Shown piece after piece: positions 45,926 to 55,836 of a stretch of 64,000 nt of DNA. Both the position numbers and the translations under genes were made by a program. The notes under the pieces are model-generated. The model was not told where the DNA came from, did no database searches, and saw nothing but the letters and a program-made list of their open reading frames with translations. Each line of letters starts with the position of its first letter. Positions within the stretch are counted from its first letter, which is position 1. This stretch comes from Marinobacter subterrani (GTDB lineage Bacteria; Pseudomonadota; Gammaproteobacteria; Pseudomonadales; Oleiphilaceae), in the NCBI RefSeq assembly GCF_001045555.1, contig NZ_LFBU01000002.1:496001-560000 (forward strand). Direction: 5' to 3'.

Positions 45926-48795
45926 CTGCTGGAACCTCCTATACCAGTAATGAGAAAGCCGACTGGCTGTTCTCGATCGGTGAAGGGTCGTCGCTACCAA
46001 TAGTAGATGGACTAGTGTCCGTTAGCGGCTACACAGCCACTGGGCGCCCTCCCGAAGAAGTCGCAATCATGGAAAAGGCCCGCTCTTACGGGGCGCACGC
46101 TGTTTTTTTCGAAGCCGAGCGGCACGGGCGCTCAGCTGTAGCGCAGGCATTCATATTCAATGTAGATGACGAACCCGACGACGCCCGCTTTGCCGAGTTG
46201 CACAAACGTTTATGGAGCTGGGGCGGGGTTCCCCTAATCTACCGTACCGGCTCAGGCCTAGTTCAACTCTTTCGTTGCGCTCATAAACCGGACTTTGTAG
46301 GCGCAGATGGCATTCCAATTTGCTCCCCCATTAAAACGCTCTCGCTAGGCGCTAAAATTGCAGCACAAGATATTTGGTGGGACGCAGCCCGAATCCGGAA
46401 CGGAGCTATTTGGGACGATCCACACGCTTGTAAGCTTATGCTATCGGCCCAAAAGGCGGCACATCGAACTCTGGCTGCCAGTGTAGCTGAGCTTGAAAAG
46501 CGGCTTTCTGAGAGTCAGCTCTTGCCGTCACGACTACGGCGAAGGTTGCTGATTCTCTCGCTTCTTATTGCCTACCTTGAAGAACGCTCCGTACTTTTAC
46601 CAACCGACTTCGAGTCTGCGCGGAAAGGCGCCAAGCGCTTTTTTGAAGTGCTCGGTGATGGTGAGGCGCTGACAAAGCTCCTCGGAAATCTCGAAGATCG
46701 GTTTAATGGTAGAGTTTTCAGGCTCACCGACCTCGAGAGTTCCACCTTAAAAGAAAGTGCTGATTTAGCCGAATACGCCAAACTCGTTGAAGGCAACCAA
46801 GATAGTACCGGTCAGCTCAGTCTCTGGCGCTTGTATTCTTTCCGGGATTTGCCTGTCGAGTTGATCAGTAATATCTATCAAATTTTTGTGAAGAATACGT
46901 CTAGCTCAGTCTATACGCCACCCGCGCTGGTTCGACTCGTATTAGAGGAAGCCCTGAGCTGGGAAAAGCTCGACAGGCTCGTTGAGCATGGAGGAATCGT
47001 TCTCGACCCTGCTTGTGGTTCCGGAGTTTTCCTAGTAGAGGCATACAAACGGCTTGTCTTACATTGGCGATGGCGCAACGATTGGGCCGAACCGCACGTG
47101 GAGGATCTACAGAGACTTCTTAGACACGTTCACGGAATCGATCTCGAAGAGGGGGCAGTAGAATTGGCTGCCTTCAGTCTTTGTCTTAGTCTTTGCGATG
47201 CGTTACAACCCGAAGAAATTAGATCAAGTGTACGGTTATTTCCGCAATTGGCAGGTGAAACACTTCACCACGGCTGCTTTTTCGAAGCGAAGTCAAGCGG
47301 CTTAATTCAAGCATCAGTATCCGTCATTATTGGCAATCCCCCCTTTGAGTCGTCGCTCACAACTGAGGGTGCGCAAAGGAGCTATGACGACTACTCCCGC
47401 ACCTATGGCACGTTAGCAGACAAACAGCTGGCCTACCTATTTCTTCATGAAGCAATGGAAATGCTAATGCCCGGTGGTACAGTCGCGATGATTGAGCCTG
47501 CTGGATTTTTGTACAATCAAAATGCTATCGGCTTTCGTCGAACATTCTTTAATCGTTGGTGCGTTCGCGAGGTGCTCGATTTTGTATCAATTCGAGGCCT
47601 CTTCAAAAAAGGGGGAGCCGATACCAAGGTTATTGTAGTAATAGCAGAAGCTAAGAAACCTTTGCCCCGGAGCCGAATGCTGCATGCCGTATTCCGCCGT
47701 AATGGAAGGGCGAATGCCGAGCAGGGTTTCGATATTGACTATTACGACCTCCATTGGCTCCGCAATAGGGACGCCGAGTGTGCGACCGACGTCTGGCGTG
47801 CAAATCTGCTTGGGGGTGGGCGAGCTCGGAGGTTTATAGAACGACTGAGGAGCTATCCCACCATAAAAGATTATGCTTCCAGAAGAGGCTGGAATTTTGG
47901 TGAAGGTTATTTAGGAGGAAAGAAGAATGCCTCCTCAGACGTACAACATCTCGTCGGCCAACCACTTCTACCTACCCAAGCGCTCGGTGAAGGTGGGATA
48001 GACCGATCTTTAATAGAAATCGTGCCTGATGCTCCTATTAAAGATCCGAAATCAGCGGAGCGATTTTTAGCCCCATTATTGCTAATTAAAGAGAACCAAA
48101 ACCTCTACTGTGACATTTGGTCTGAGGGCTATTTAACGTATAAAAATGAAATAGTTGGATTTTCTGCCCCAGGTGATTTTGAGAAACTTGAAGCTCTAGC
48201 AAGCTGGATTCGATCAGAATCCAAAATTCTCAAGGCTTACGTGGCTGGAATAAGCTCACGCCTATTTACTCAGCGCGCCACTTCCATATTCAACGCCGAC
48301 ATATTCTCTCTTCCTTATCCTCAACAAGAAGAAGGTCTCGACGTAAGTGTAAATGAGCGAGTCATAGCTGAAGACATAGTAGATTATCAACGCGACTTTA
48401 TAAGGCTCGGCAGCGACGCCCCCGTGATGCAAGTAGTTCCCCCGGAAGCTCTTACAGATTTTGATGCGATCTTCACTCGTCAAATAAACAATGTTTACGA
48501 GAGCACACACCTTCGCGTTCTTCAAGCACAACACTGGCCGGGAGCAATATGCAAAGCTTTTGTTTTTGGCGATGGGGAAGTCGACTGGTCGTGTTCTAGT
48601 GAGCTTCAAGACCGACTTGATACCCTGTTGGTCGAGCGACGCGGCTCTGGCCTGACTGTCACGCGCATCGCACGTGTATATGACAAAAATTTTCTGTTTT
48701 TGCTCAAGCCCGATCGACATCGATTTTGGACGCGCTCGATTGCGCTTCGAGATGCAGATGACGTTTTGGCGGACCTCCGAGGACAAGGTTTTTAG
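45922..48795 (+). CDS. Large N6-adenine DNA methyltransferase (Eco57I/type IIG-like)
   Basis: 957-residue cytoplasmic protein. A central SAM-binding motif, VLDPACGSGVFLVEAYKRL, and catalytic motif, IIGNPPFESS, identify an N6-adenine methylase; GTVAMIEPAGFLYNQ and a C-terminal part, likely DNA-recognising, follow. The N-terminal 330 residues (GYTATGRPPEEVAIMEKARS ... ) are a separate region of the kind seen in type IIG enzymes, but I see no clear PD-ExK motif in it. The next gene, one base away, encodes a nuclease-like protein. Lower GC than neighbours suggests transfer. A role as the modification part of a two-gene restriction system is inferred. Confidence 0.88.
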   Translation: MTAGTSYTSNEKADWLFSIGEGSSLPIVDGLVSVSGYTATGRPPEEVAIMEKARSYGAHAVFFEAERHGRSAVAQAFIFNVDDEPDDARFAELHKRLWSWGGVPLIYRTGSGLVQLFRCAHKPDFVGADGIPICSPIKTLSLGAKIAAQDIWWDAARIRNGAIWDDPHACKLMLSAQKAAHRTLAASVAELEKRLSESQLLPSRLRRRLLILSLLIAYLEERSVLLPTDFESARKGAKRFFEVLGDGEALTKLLGNLEDRFNGRVFRLTDLESSTLKESADLAEYAKLVEGNQDSTGQLSLWRLYSFRDLPVELISNIYQIFVKNTSSSVYTPPALVRLVLEEALSWEKLDRLVEHGGIVLDPACGSGVFLVEAYKRLVLHWRWRNDWAEPHVEDLQRLLRHVHGIDLEEGAVELAAFSLCLSLCDALQPEEIRSSVRLFPQLAGETLHHGCFFEAKSSGLIQASVSVIIGNPPFESSLTTEGAQRSYDDYSRTYGTLADKQLAYLFLHEAMEMLMPGGTVAMIEPAGFLYNQNAIGFRRTFFNRWCVREVLDFVSIRGLFKKGGADTKVIVVIAEAKKPLPRSRMLHAVFRRNGRANAEQGFDIDYYDLHWLRNRDAECATDVWRANLLGGGRARRFIERLRSYPTIKDYASRRGWNFGEGYLGGKKNASSDVQHLVGQPLLPTQALGEGGIDRSLIEIVPDAPIKDPKSAERFLAPLLLIKENQNLYCDIWSEGYLTYKNEIVGFSAPGDFEKLEALASWIRSESKILKAYVAGISSRLFTQRATSIFNADIFSLPYPQQEEGLDVSVNERVIAEDIVDYQRDFIRLGSDAPVMQVVPPEALTDFDAIFTRQINNVYESTHLRVLQAQHWPGAICKAFVFGDGEVDWSCSSELQDRLDTLLVERRGSGLTVTRIARVYDKNFLFLLKPDRHRFWTRSIALRDADDVLADLRGQGF

Positions 48796-48796
48796 G

Positions 48797-49513
48797 ATGC
48801 TTGCAGACGAAAATTCACAGCCAACATATGTAGGCACACTTGAGACCACTGTATTTCGCTCTGGAGAGTGGTTGTGTGAACTAATCAAATTTATAAGTAG
48901 GGTGTTGCCCAATTGGAGAGATGACCCCAATAGGCAAATGAAAACGAGCGAGACCGCGTTGACAGCACAACTTTGCGCTCGCCTTAACAGCGCCAGCAAT
49001 CACACCCCAGGCTGGGACTTTCTTCAATTTAGACGGGAAGAGCCAGACGAAATTGAAAGTAGTCGATCAATTGACCTCGTCGCCGCACCGAATTGCTCAA
49101 GACTTAATGTGGATGGAATAAATTACACAGAATACAAAACGCTTTTGCCTATTGAATGCAAACGCCTCCCTACTCCATCTGGAAAGGATCGTGATGAGCG
49201 GGAGTATCTATATAGCCAGTTCAAAACGACTGGCGGAGTCCAACGCTTCAAAGCAGGTCACCATGCCGCGTCTCACGAGCGTGCAGCAATGATCGCCTAC
49301 GTGCAGGATGAAAGCATTCCATATTGGGTGAATAAAATCGAGACATGGATTTCCGGTTTAGAGAGCGGTAACGTTGATGGCTGGTCAGCATCAGACCACC
49401 TTGAATTCGGAAGTCATGATACTGTTTCAAACATAGCTACGCTTTTCTCAAATCACTCTCGGAGCAAAGATTTAAACCCAATTGATATTGATCATCTTTG
49501 GATAGAAATGTGA
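48797..49513 (+). CDS. PD-(D/E)XK nuclease-like protein, partner of the methylase
   Basis: 238 residues from the ATG at 48797, one base after the methylase stop. The order RREEPDEIESSRSIDLVAAP then LLPIECKRLPTPSGKD matches a PD-(D/E)XK active site: Glu upstream, Asp in SIDLV, and Glu-x-Lys in IECK. A conserved-looking QFKTTGGVQRFKAGHHAA segment, which would follow the active-site strand, comes next, and a C-terminal helical part ends DIDHLWIEM. It probably is the cleaving component acting with the methylase. No family name is recognised with certainty. Confidence 0.75.
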   Translation: MLADENSQPTYVGTLETTVFRSGEWLCELIKFISRVLPNWRDDPNRQMKTSETALTAQLCARLNSASNHTPGWDFLQFRREEPDEIESSRSIDLVAAPNCSRLNVDGINYTEYKTLLPIECKRLPTPSGKDRDEREYLYSQFKTTGGVQRFKAGHHAASHERAAMIAYVQDESIPYWVNKIETWISGLESGNVDGWSASDHLEFGSHDTVSNIATLFSNHSRSKDLNPIDIDHLWIEM

Positions 49514-49834
49514 CTGTTAGGAAGTATACTAATTTCACGCTTTATCTAGCGCACTAAACATCTCGTATTATGCCCGCGGCTACAAGTTCTTTAGACACTA
49601 CCGAGCCTCTTTTGGATTTACCCCGCAACGTGTGGCCGCCCTTAGCCTAAAATCGGAGGCCATTTCATCGGCCTGAATCGCCCGGCCTGAATGTCCGCTT
49701 TGCGACCAAAGCTGACAACGCTCAGTAAACCTTTGTGCTTTGATAGCTAAGAGCGGTTGGGCCACAAAGACAGTGAGGCGGAAACCGTGCAAAGGTCAAC
49801 ATAATAATTGATTATGCTTGAGTCTAAATTGACT
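49514..49834. other. Non-coding right edge of the defence island
   Basis: No gene. The sequence is mixed in composition, with GGCCTGAAT twice (near 49672 and 49685). It separates the AT-richer methylase module from the tRNA-Arg gene and the core-like region. Confidence 0.4.
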
Positions 49835-49862
49835 GGGCACTGCCAGGGCACCATTTGGGCAC
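49835..49862. repeat. Three GGGCAC repeats with 11-bp period next to tRNA-Arg
   Basis: GGGCAC occurs at 49835, 49846 and 49857, exactly 11 bases apart, on the 3' side of the tRNA gene. Phased short repeats beside a tRNA 3' end resemble integrase arm-type binding sites of an integrated island; no integrase gene is present in the window. Confidence 0.55.
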
Positions 49863-49869
49863 AGACATA

Positions 49870-49901
49870 AAAAAAAGGACCTGCGTTTCCACGCAAGTCC
49901 C
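49870..49901 (-). terminator. Rho-independent terminator of tRNA-Arg
   Basis: On the minus strand GGACTTGCGTG and CACG-like complementary bases around GAAA form a stem (49878-49901) followed by a run of seven T (49870-49877 region). It lies 10 bases downstream of the tRNA 3' end. Confidence 0.85.
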
Positions 49902-49911
49902 TGATAAATAT

Positions 49912-49988
<77 letters not shown>

Positions 49989-50077
49989 TTCAAAATTGCG
50001 AGTACTCGGCAATTTCGAGTGCGCAATCTTACGTGCGAAGCGGGTCGGTGTCCAGCCCCTGACGGCAACTCCCGTTA

Positions 50078-50623
50078 TCAGTTCTCAGGCAGAATCTGCT
50101 CAGGGGTAATTGAAACCAGGTTGTTATCGTTGCTGAATGTCACCTCGCCGTCCTGGATGGTTATCTGGTAGCTCATGGACCGGCCGGCTAGCCCGGCCAG
50201 CGCCTCGGTGCTTTCGCCGGGCAGGTGGATGATGGTGAGGTTGTCGAAACGCTCCAGCTTGCCATGGTGTTTGTCCCACCACACGGGGAATGCCCGGTCG
50301 CCGTAGGTATACAGGATCACTTTCGTGGCGCGATTGCAGGCTTTCCGCAGTCGGTCCTCCTCGGGCAAGCCCAGCTCAATCCACAGTTCGATCGCTCCGG
50401 TCAGGTCTTTCTGCCATAGCTCCGGTTCGTCGTCGTTGCTCAGGCCCTTGGTGAATTCCAGGGTATCGCTGGCATTCAGGGCAAAGGCGAGCAGCCGGAT
50501 CATCACGCGCAGGTCGGTTTCCGACGGGTGCTGGGCGATGGTCAGGTGATGGTCGGCATAATAGTGTCGGTCCATATCGGCGATGTTGAGTATCGCCTTC
50601 AGGATGGTTGCTTTGAGCGCCAT
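50078..50623 (-). CDS. yaeQ: YaeQ family protein
   Basis: 181-residue soluble protein. The start MALKATILKAILNIADMDRH and the segments HPSETDLRVMIRLLAFALNA, WIELGLPEEDRLRKACNRA and SYQITIQDGEVTFS are characteristic of YaeQ, a conserved proteobacterial protein with a variant PD-(D/E)XK fold. Its role is not well established. It stands alone, between tRNA-Arg and the divergent lrgAB pair. Confidence 0.95.
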   Translation of the reverse strand: MALKATILKAILNIADMDRHYYADHHLTIAQHPSETDLRVMIRLLAFALNASDTLEFTKGLSNDDEPELWQKDLTGAIELWIELGLPEEDRLRKACNRATKVILYTYGDRAFPVWWDKHHGKLERFDNLTIIHLPGESTEALAGLAGRSMSYQITIQDGEVTFSNDNNLVSITPEQILPEN

Positions 50624-50698
50624 GGGCTTCCTGCATTGGTATAGAGATGTCTCTTTGAGCTAGTGTAATGCAATTCTTCACAGCCGGAGCGTGAATGC

Positions 50699-51073
50699 AT
50701 GCCGATGTTGCGCGGTTTTCTGGTACTGGTACTGTTTTTTATCCTTGGCGAGTCGGTGCGGGTGCTGTTTGCCCTGCCGGTCAGTGGTGGTGTGCTGGGG
50801 ATGCTTTTTATCACCTTCACGTTGATGGCGAAGGGCAGTGTGAGTGAGTCCCTGGCCTCGGCCAGCCAGGGGTTGGTGTCGGTGCTGGTGCTGCTGATCA
50901 TGCCGGGCGTCGTGGGCGTCTTCTTCACGGCGGATCAGTTCGCCGGCCAGTGGCTGGCGGTGGCGGCGGCTTTGCTGGTCGGCACATTTCTGAGTGTTCT
51001 CACCACCCTGCTCTTGATGAAGCTGGTGACCGGCAGAACAGAGAGCACCGGCGGAGAGCGCGATCATGGCTGA
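50699..51073 (+). CDS. lrgA: LrgA/CidA family holin-like protein
   Basis: 124-residue inner-membrane protein with four hydrophobic segments. The family segments LPVSGGVLGMLFITFTLMAKG and MPGVVGVFFTADQFAGQW are clear. CidA/LrgA proteins act with LrgB and have been tied to murein hydrolase control and to export of pyruvate or overflow metabolites. The gene overlaps lrgB by eight bases, so the two are co-translated. Confidence 0.9.
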   Translation: MPMLRGFLVLVLFFILGESVRVLFALPVSGGVLGMLFITFTLMAKGSVSESLASASQGLVSVLVLLIMPGVVGVFFTADQFAGQWLAVAAALLVGTFLSVLTTLLLMKLVTGRTESTGGERDHG

Positions 51074-51788
51074 ATTCCTTACCCGGCTCCAGGCGTTGCC
51101 GGATACCCTCGGTGCCACGCCAGTTCTCGCCATTGGCTTGACGCTGGGCGCCTTCTTCGCTGGCAACTGGCTGTTTGCCCGCATGGGCCGGCCGGTCTGG
51201 CTGCCGCCCGTGGTGCTGGCGGCCTGTCTGCTGTCCGGGGTGATTGCGGTTCTGGCGGTGGACTACCAGAGCTATCACCAGGGTGCAGGCTGGCTCACGG
51301 TATTGCTGGGCCCGGCCACCGTCGCCCTTGGGATTCCCCTGTACCAGCAGATGCACCATATCCGTGCCATGTGGCGCCCCATTCTGGTGACGCTGCCCAT
51401 CGCCGCCACCCTCGCGGCGGTGTATGCAGTAGTGATTGGCTGGGCGCTGGGGGCCACGCCGGAGGTGCTGGCGTCATTGGCGCCCAAGTCTGTCACTGCG
51501 CCAATTGCCATCGGGATTACCGAGCAATTGGGTGGCTCTGTGCCTCTGATGATGGGTGGCCTGCTGATTACCGGGGTGGTGGCAACCCTCTTCGTTGACC
51601 TGCTCGCCCGCCTGTTACCCGTAAACGATGAACGCATCCTGGGCTTTGCCCTGGGCCTTAACGGCCATGCTATCGGCACCGCCCGCGCCTTTGAAATCAG
51701 TCACGCCGCCGGCGCGTTTGCCTCTCTCGGTATGAGCCTCACCGGCGTGTTTACCGCCCTGATCCTGCCCCTGGTGTTCCGCATCTGA
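51066..51788 (+). CDS. lrgB: LrgB family protein
   Basis: 240-residue polytopic membrane protein, partner of LrgA. Typical LrgB features: ALGATPEVLASLAPKSVTAP, AIGITEQLGGSVPLMMGGLL and the C-terminal GFALGLNGHAIGTARAFEIS. Complete, and coupled to lrgA. Confidence 0.95.
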   Translation: MAEFLTRLQALPDTLGATPVLAIGLTLGAFFAGNWLFARMGRPVWLPPVVLAACLLSGVIAVLAVDYQSYHQGAGWLTVLLGPATVALGIPLYQQMHHIRAMWRPILVTLPIAATLAAVYAVVIGWALGATPEVLASLAPKSVTAPIAIGITEQLGGSVPLMMGGLLITGVVATLFVDLLARLLPVNDERILGFALGLNGHAIGTARAFEISHAAGAFASLGMSLTGVFTALILPLVFRI

Positions 51789-52370
51789 CTGGCGCCCCAC
51801 AACAGGTCATTCATCTGGCGTATAGCCCCATGTCGCAATTTCGATTGCCCTAGGTGTTTTCCGAGACTAGCTTGTTGGCCAGGCATTCGGCGTCTTTCTG
51901 CGCCGATGTTCCGTGAAAATTCCTAAAACAGCGACGGAAAACGCAATGAAAAAACTGATTGCAGCATTTGTCGGTTCCATGGTTCTGGCGGCGGCTCCGC
52001 TGGCACTGTCTGCCGAGGCGACCAAGGAACTGAAAATGGCGTACGACGCCGACCCCGTGACCCTCGATATCCATGAGCAGCTCTCAGGTGGCACTCTGCA
52101 GCTGTCCCACATGGCCTTTGACCCGCTGCTGCGCTGGACCAAGGACCTGGGCTTCGAGCCTCGCCTGGCCAAAAGCTGGGAGCGGATCGATGACAAAACC
52201 ATGCGCTTCAAGCTGCGTGAAGGGGTGGAGTTCCACTCCGGGAACGAGCTGACTGCCAAGGATGTGAAGTTCACCTTCGATCGGCTAAAGCAGAGCCAGG
52301 GTAATCCCCCCGAAAAACAGCGGTGATCAAAAGTAGAATTTTCCGTAAGCTACACGCAGGGAGATTCTGC

Positions 52371-52637
52371 ATGAAGAAGTCACGTTTTTCCGACAGCCAG
52401 ATCCTGTCGATACTCAAGCAAGCCGAGAACGGCGTACCGGTTCCGGAGCTTTGCCGTGAGCACGGCATGAGCAGTGCCAGCTTTTATAAATGGCGCGCCA
52501 AGTTTGGCGGCATGGATGCATCGATGATGGCCCGCCTGAAAGAGCTGGAGGATGAAAACCGCCGGCTCAAGAAGATGTATGCCGAGGAGCGGCTGAAGGC
52601 TGACATTCTCAAGGAAGCCATCGAAAAAAAGTGGTGA
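52371..52637 (+). CDS. IS3-family OrfA
   Basis: 88-residue helix-turn-helix protein: [20 protein letters not shown], then [20 protein letters not shown] and a leucine-zipper-like tail [20 protein letters not shown]. The heptamer A-AAA-AAG at 52625-52631, just before its stop, is a canonical -1 frameshift site that would fuse it to OrfB. The ATG at 52371 fits the usual OrfA start. Confidence 0.92.
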   Translation: MKKSRFSDSQILSILKQAENGVPVPELCREHGMSSASFYKWRAKFGGMDASMMARLKELEDENRRLKKMYAEERLKADILKEAIEKKW

Positions 52638-53458
52638 AGCCGTCTCGTCGCCGTGAGATGGCGCAGAAAGCCGTTGATGAAAAGCGTGTCAGCATTCGTC
52701 TGGCCTGCTGGATGTTCAGCATCAGTGAGACCTGCTACCGCTATCATCCCAAACTGAGCAGCGAGAACGCTGAGATCGCGGACTGGCTGGTGCGGCTGAC
52801 CCACAATCAGCGGAACTGGGGCTTTGGTCTGTGCTTCCTGCATCTGCGCAATGTGAAAGGCTTTACCTGGAACCACAAACGGGTCTATCGGATTTACCGG
52901 GAGCTGGAACTGAATCTGCGCATCAAGCCCAAGAAGCGTCTGGTTCGTGAAAAGCCGGAACCGTTGGCTGTGCCGGAAATGATCAACGACAGTTGGTCGA
53001 TGGACTTCATGCACGACCAGCTCAACGACGGACGCAGTTACCGGCTGTTGAATGTGATCGATGACTTTAACCGCGAGGGGCTTGGCATCGAAGTGGACTT
53101 CTCGCTTCCGGCAGAACGGGTTATCCGATCACTGGAGCAGATCATTGAATGGCGGGGTAAACCGCGCTCTATCCGTTGTGACAACGGGCCTGAGTACATC
53201 AGCGGCAAGCTGTCAGCCTGGGCCGAAAAACGAGAGATCAAGCTGGCGTTTATTCAGCCTGGCAAACCCCAGCAGAATGCTTATATCGAACGCTACAACC
53301 GAACGGTCCGTTACGATTGGCTGGCACAGTATCTGTTCGACAGCACCGAAGAAGTCCAGGATTATGCCACCCGCTGGCTCTGGCACTACAATCACGAACG
53401 CCCCAATATGGGACTCGGAGGAATTACTCCTCAACAAAAATTGGCCATGATGGCCTGA
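52631..53458 (+). CDS. IS3-family OrfB transposase (DDE integrase core)
   Basis: About 275 codons in the -1 frame relative to OrfA. The DDE triad is visible: Asp in [13 protein letters not shown], Asp in [12 protein letters not shown] and Glu in [17 protein letters not shown]. The HTH_21 region ([20 protein letters not shown]) precedes the core. It is normally made as an OrfAB fusion through the slippery heptamer at 52625-52631. Confidence 0.95.
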   Translation: MVKPSRRREMAQKAVDEKRVSIRLACWMFSISETCYRYHPKLSSENAEIADWLVRLTHNQRNWGFGLCFLHLRNVKGFTWNHKRVYRIYRELELNLRIKPKKRLVREKPEPLAVPEMINDSWSMDFMHDQLNDGRSYRLLNVIDDFNREGLGIEVDFSLPAERVIRSLEQIIEWRGKPRSIRCDNGPEYISGKLSAWAEKREIKLAFIQPGKPQQNAYIERYNRTVRYDWLAQYLFDSTEEVQDYATRWLWHYNHERPNMGLGGITPQQKLAMMA

Positions 53459-54786
53459 GGTCTACTTTTGAACCCCGTTAAAAATGGGGGGATTACCCCA
53501 GGACTTCAAGGCCATCTTCCAGCCCTTCAGCGAGCTGAAGATCATTGACGATTACACGTTCGATTTGGTCACCAAAGAGCCCTATCCGCTGCTGCTCAAT
53601 ACCGCCACCTACATCTTCCCGATGGACAGCGAGTTCTACAGCGGCAAGACCGAGGACGGCAAGGACAAGAGCGCCATCGTCAAGCACGGCAACTCTTTTG
53701 CCTCTGAGCATCTGTCCGGTACCGGCCCCTATACTGTGACCGAGCGCCAGCAGGGTGTCCGGGTGGAATTCGAGCGCTTTGATGACTACTGGGATACCGA
53801 GTCCCCGGGCAACGTCGGCAAGATTACGCTGACGCCGATCAAGGAAAATGCCACCCGGGTCTCGGCGTTGCTGTCCGGTGGCGTGGACTTTATCGCCCCG
53901 GTGCCGCCGACCGATCTTGAACGCATCAAGCAGGATCCGAACACCAGCCTGGTGACCATGAGCGGCACCCGCATCATCCTGCTGCACATGAACCAGGAGC
54001 GTGTCGAAGCCTTCAAGAACCCGAAGGTTCGTCAGGCTATCGCCTATGCGATCAACCAGGAGGGCATCGCGGCCAAGATCATGAAGGGCTTTGCAACTCC
54101 GGCGGCGCAGATGTCACCGCGGGGCTATCAGGGCCACAATCCAGAGCTCAAGCCGCGTTATGATGTCGAGAAGGCGCAGCAGCTGATGAAGGAAGCCGGT
54201 TACGAGGATGGCTTCACCATCACCATGATGGCGCCGAACAACCGCTACGTGAACGACGACAAGATCGCTCAGGCGGTGGCCGCCATGCTGGCGCGCATCA
54301 ACATCAAGGTGGATCTGAAAACCCTGCCGAAGGCCCAGTACTGGCCGGAGTATGATAACCGCTCTGCGGACATGATGATGATTGGCTGGCACGCCGACAC
54401 CGAGGATTCGGCCAACTTCTTCGAGTTCCTGACCTTCTGTCCGAACGCCGAGACCGGTGCCGGCCAGTACAACGCGGGTATGTACTGTAACCCCGAGATT
54501 GACGCCCTGGTGAACAAGGCCAGTGTCGAGACCGATCTGGACAAACGGTCCGCCATGCTCAAGGAAGTGGAGCGGCGCCTGTACGACGATGCGGCCTTCA
54601 TTCCCCTGCACTGGCAGGACCTGGCCTGGGCCTCGAAGAAGAACGTTAAGATCGAGCCGGTGCTCAACGTCATGAACTTCCCGTACCTGGGTGATCTGGT
54701 TGTCGAGTAATCGTCCGTAACCGCGGGCCGGCTCCGGGTGATCCGTAGCCGGCCTTTTGTTTGCAAGCTTTACCCGGAAAATTTCC

Positions 54787-55836
54787 ATGCTAGCGTTTTT
54801 GGTTCAGCGGATATCCCAGGCGGTTCTGGTCATGTTCGTGATCAGCGTGATCGCGTTCGCCATCCAGGATGGCCTGGGGGATCCGCTTCAGCAGATGGTG
54901 GGCATGTCGGTGTCCGAACAGGAGCGGGAGGCCCTGCGCGAGGAGCTGGGGCTGGATGATCCGTTCCTGGTGCAGTACCTGCGGTTTGCCGGCAATGCCC
55001 TGCAGGGGGATCTTGGTACCTCCTATTTCTATGGCGAACCCACCATGGCGGTCATCCTCGACCACCTGCCAGCGACCCTGGAACTGGTGATCGGAGCCAG
55101 CCTGATCATCATAGTGTTTTCGGTACCTATCGGCGTGTATGCGGCGATCCGGCCCCAGGCCTGGCTGGCCAAGTTTTTCATGGGCATCAGTACCGTGGGC
55201 ATTTCCATTCCGGTGTTCCTGACCGCGATTGTGCTGATCCAGCTATTCTCCATCGGGGTGACGGTGCAATGGTTTCCGTCCGATACGGCCTGGGGGCAAT
55301 GGCTGAACGACTTCTTCTCCACCGAAGGCGGGCTGCCATCGTACGGCCGCGGTGACAACCTGACCCACCTGTTCGGTACCTGGAGATCCGGCTTTTTCAG
55401 CGAAAGCGGCCTGATGCACCTCGTTCTGCCATCAATTTCGCTGGCGTCAATCATGTTGCCGCTGTTTATCCGGCTGATTCGCGCCGAGATGATGGAAGTG
55501 CTGCAGAGCGACTACATCCGCTATGCCCGGGCCAAGGGACTGAGTGCCGGCCGAATCAACTTTCTGCACGCCCTGAAGAACACCATGTTGCCGGTAATTA
55601 CGGTCGGCGGTGTGCAGATCGGCATCATGGTGGCCTACACCATTCTCACGGAAACAGTGTTCCAGTGGCCGGGTGTCGGGCTGATGTTCCTCGAGGCGAT
55701 TACCCGCAGCGACATTCCGCTGATCGTGGCCTACCTGATGGTGGTCGGCCTGATCTTTGTGATCACCAACACCGTGGTGGATCTGATCTACGGCCTGGTG
55801 AATCCCACCGTAAAACTGACAGGTAAGAAAGCATGA
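54787..55836 (+). CDS. dppB: Dipeptide ABC transporter permease DppB type
   Basis: 349 residues from the ATG at 54787 (MLAFLVQRISQAVLVMFVIS), behind a CGGAAA ribosome-like site; the in-frame ATG 30 bases earlier is less likely. About six membrane helices, the QGDLGTSYFYGEPT loop, the EAA motif YIRYARAKGLSAGRINFLHA and ETVFQWPGVGLMFLEAITR are typical. It follows the disrupted binding-protein gene by 76 bp and overlaps dppC by four bases. Confidence 0.92.
   Translation: MLAFLVQRISQAVLVMFVISVIAFAIQDGLGDPLQQMVGMSVSEQEREALREELGLDDPFLVQYLRFAGNALQGDLGTSYFYGEPTMAVILDHLPATLELVIGASLIIIVFSVPIGVYAAIRPQAWLAKFFMGISTVGISIPVFLTAIVLIQLFSIGVTVQWFPSDTAWGQWLNDFFSTEGGLPSYGRGDNLTHLFGTWRSGFFSESGLMHLVLPSISLASIMLPLFIRLIRAEMMEVLQSDYIRYARAKGLSAGRINFLHALKNTMLPVITVGGVQIGIMVAYTILTETVFQWPGVGLMFLEAITRSDIPLIVAYLMVVGLIFVITNTVVDLIYGLVNPTVKLTGKKA

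Larger units (their letters stand above)
52300..53497 (+). mobile_element. IS3-family insertion sequence with 4-bp target duplication
   Basis: 1,198 bp. Its inverted ends GGTAATCCCCCC and GGGGGGATTACC are followed inward by a second match, TCAAAAGTAGA / TCTACTTTTGA. CCAG flanks it on both sides (52296-52299 and 53498-53501). Two overlapping transposase frames are joined by a slippery site. The exact duplication and intact genes suggest a recent insertion, into the dppA-like gene and in the same orientation. Confidence 0.92.
51946..54710 (+). pseudogene. Dipeptide ABC transporter binding protein gene (dppA-like), split by IS3 element
   Basis: The 5' part (51946-52299) encodes a Sec signal peptide (MKKLIAAFVGSMVLAAAPLA) and the start of an SBP-family-5 protein up to FTFDRLKQSQ. 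The 3' part resumes at DFKAIFQPFSELKIIDDYTF and runs to 54710. Deleting the IS and one CCAG copy restores a single 520-residue frame (1,563 bases, divisible by three), so nothing else has decayed. The 3' part has an open frame reading in from the IS end but no signal peptide. The rest of the operon (dppBCDF) is intact, leaving a transporter without its own binding protein. Confidence 0.92.

Noticed and set aside
48262..48999. 245-codon minus-strand frame opposite the methylase 3' end and nuclease start
   Set aside because: The plus-strand pair has clear methylase and nuclease motifs; this frame has none.
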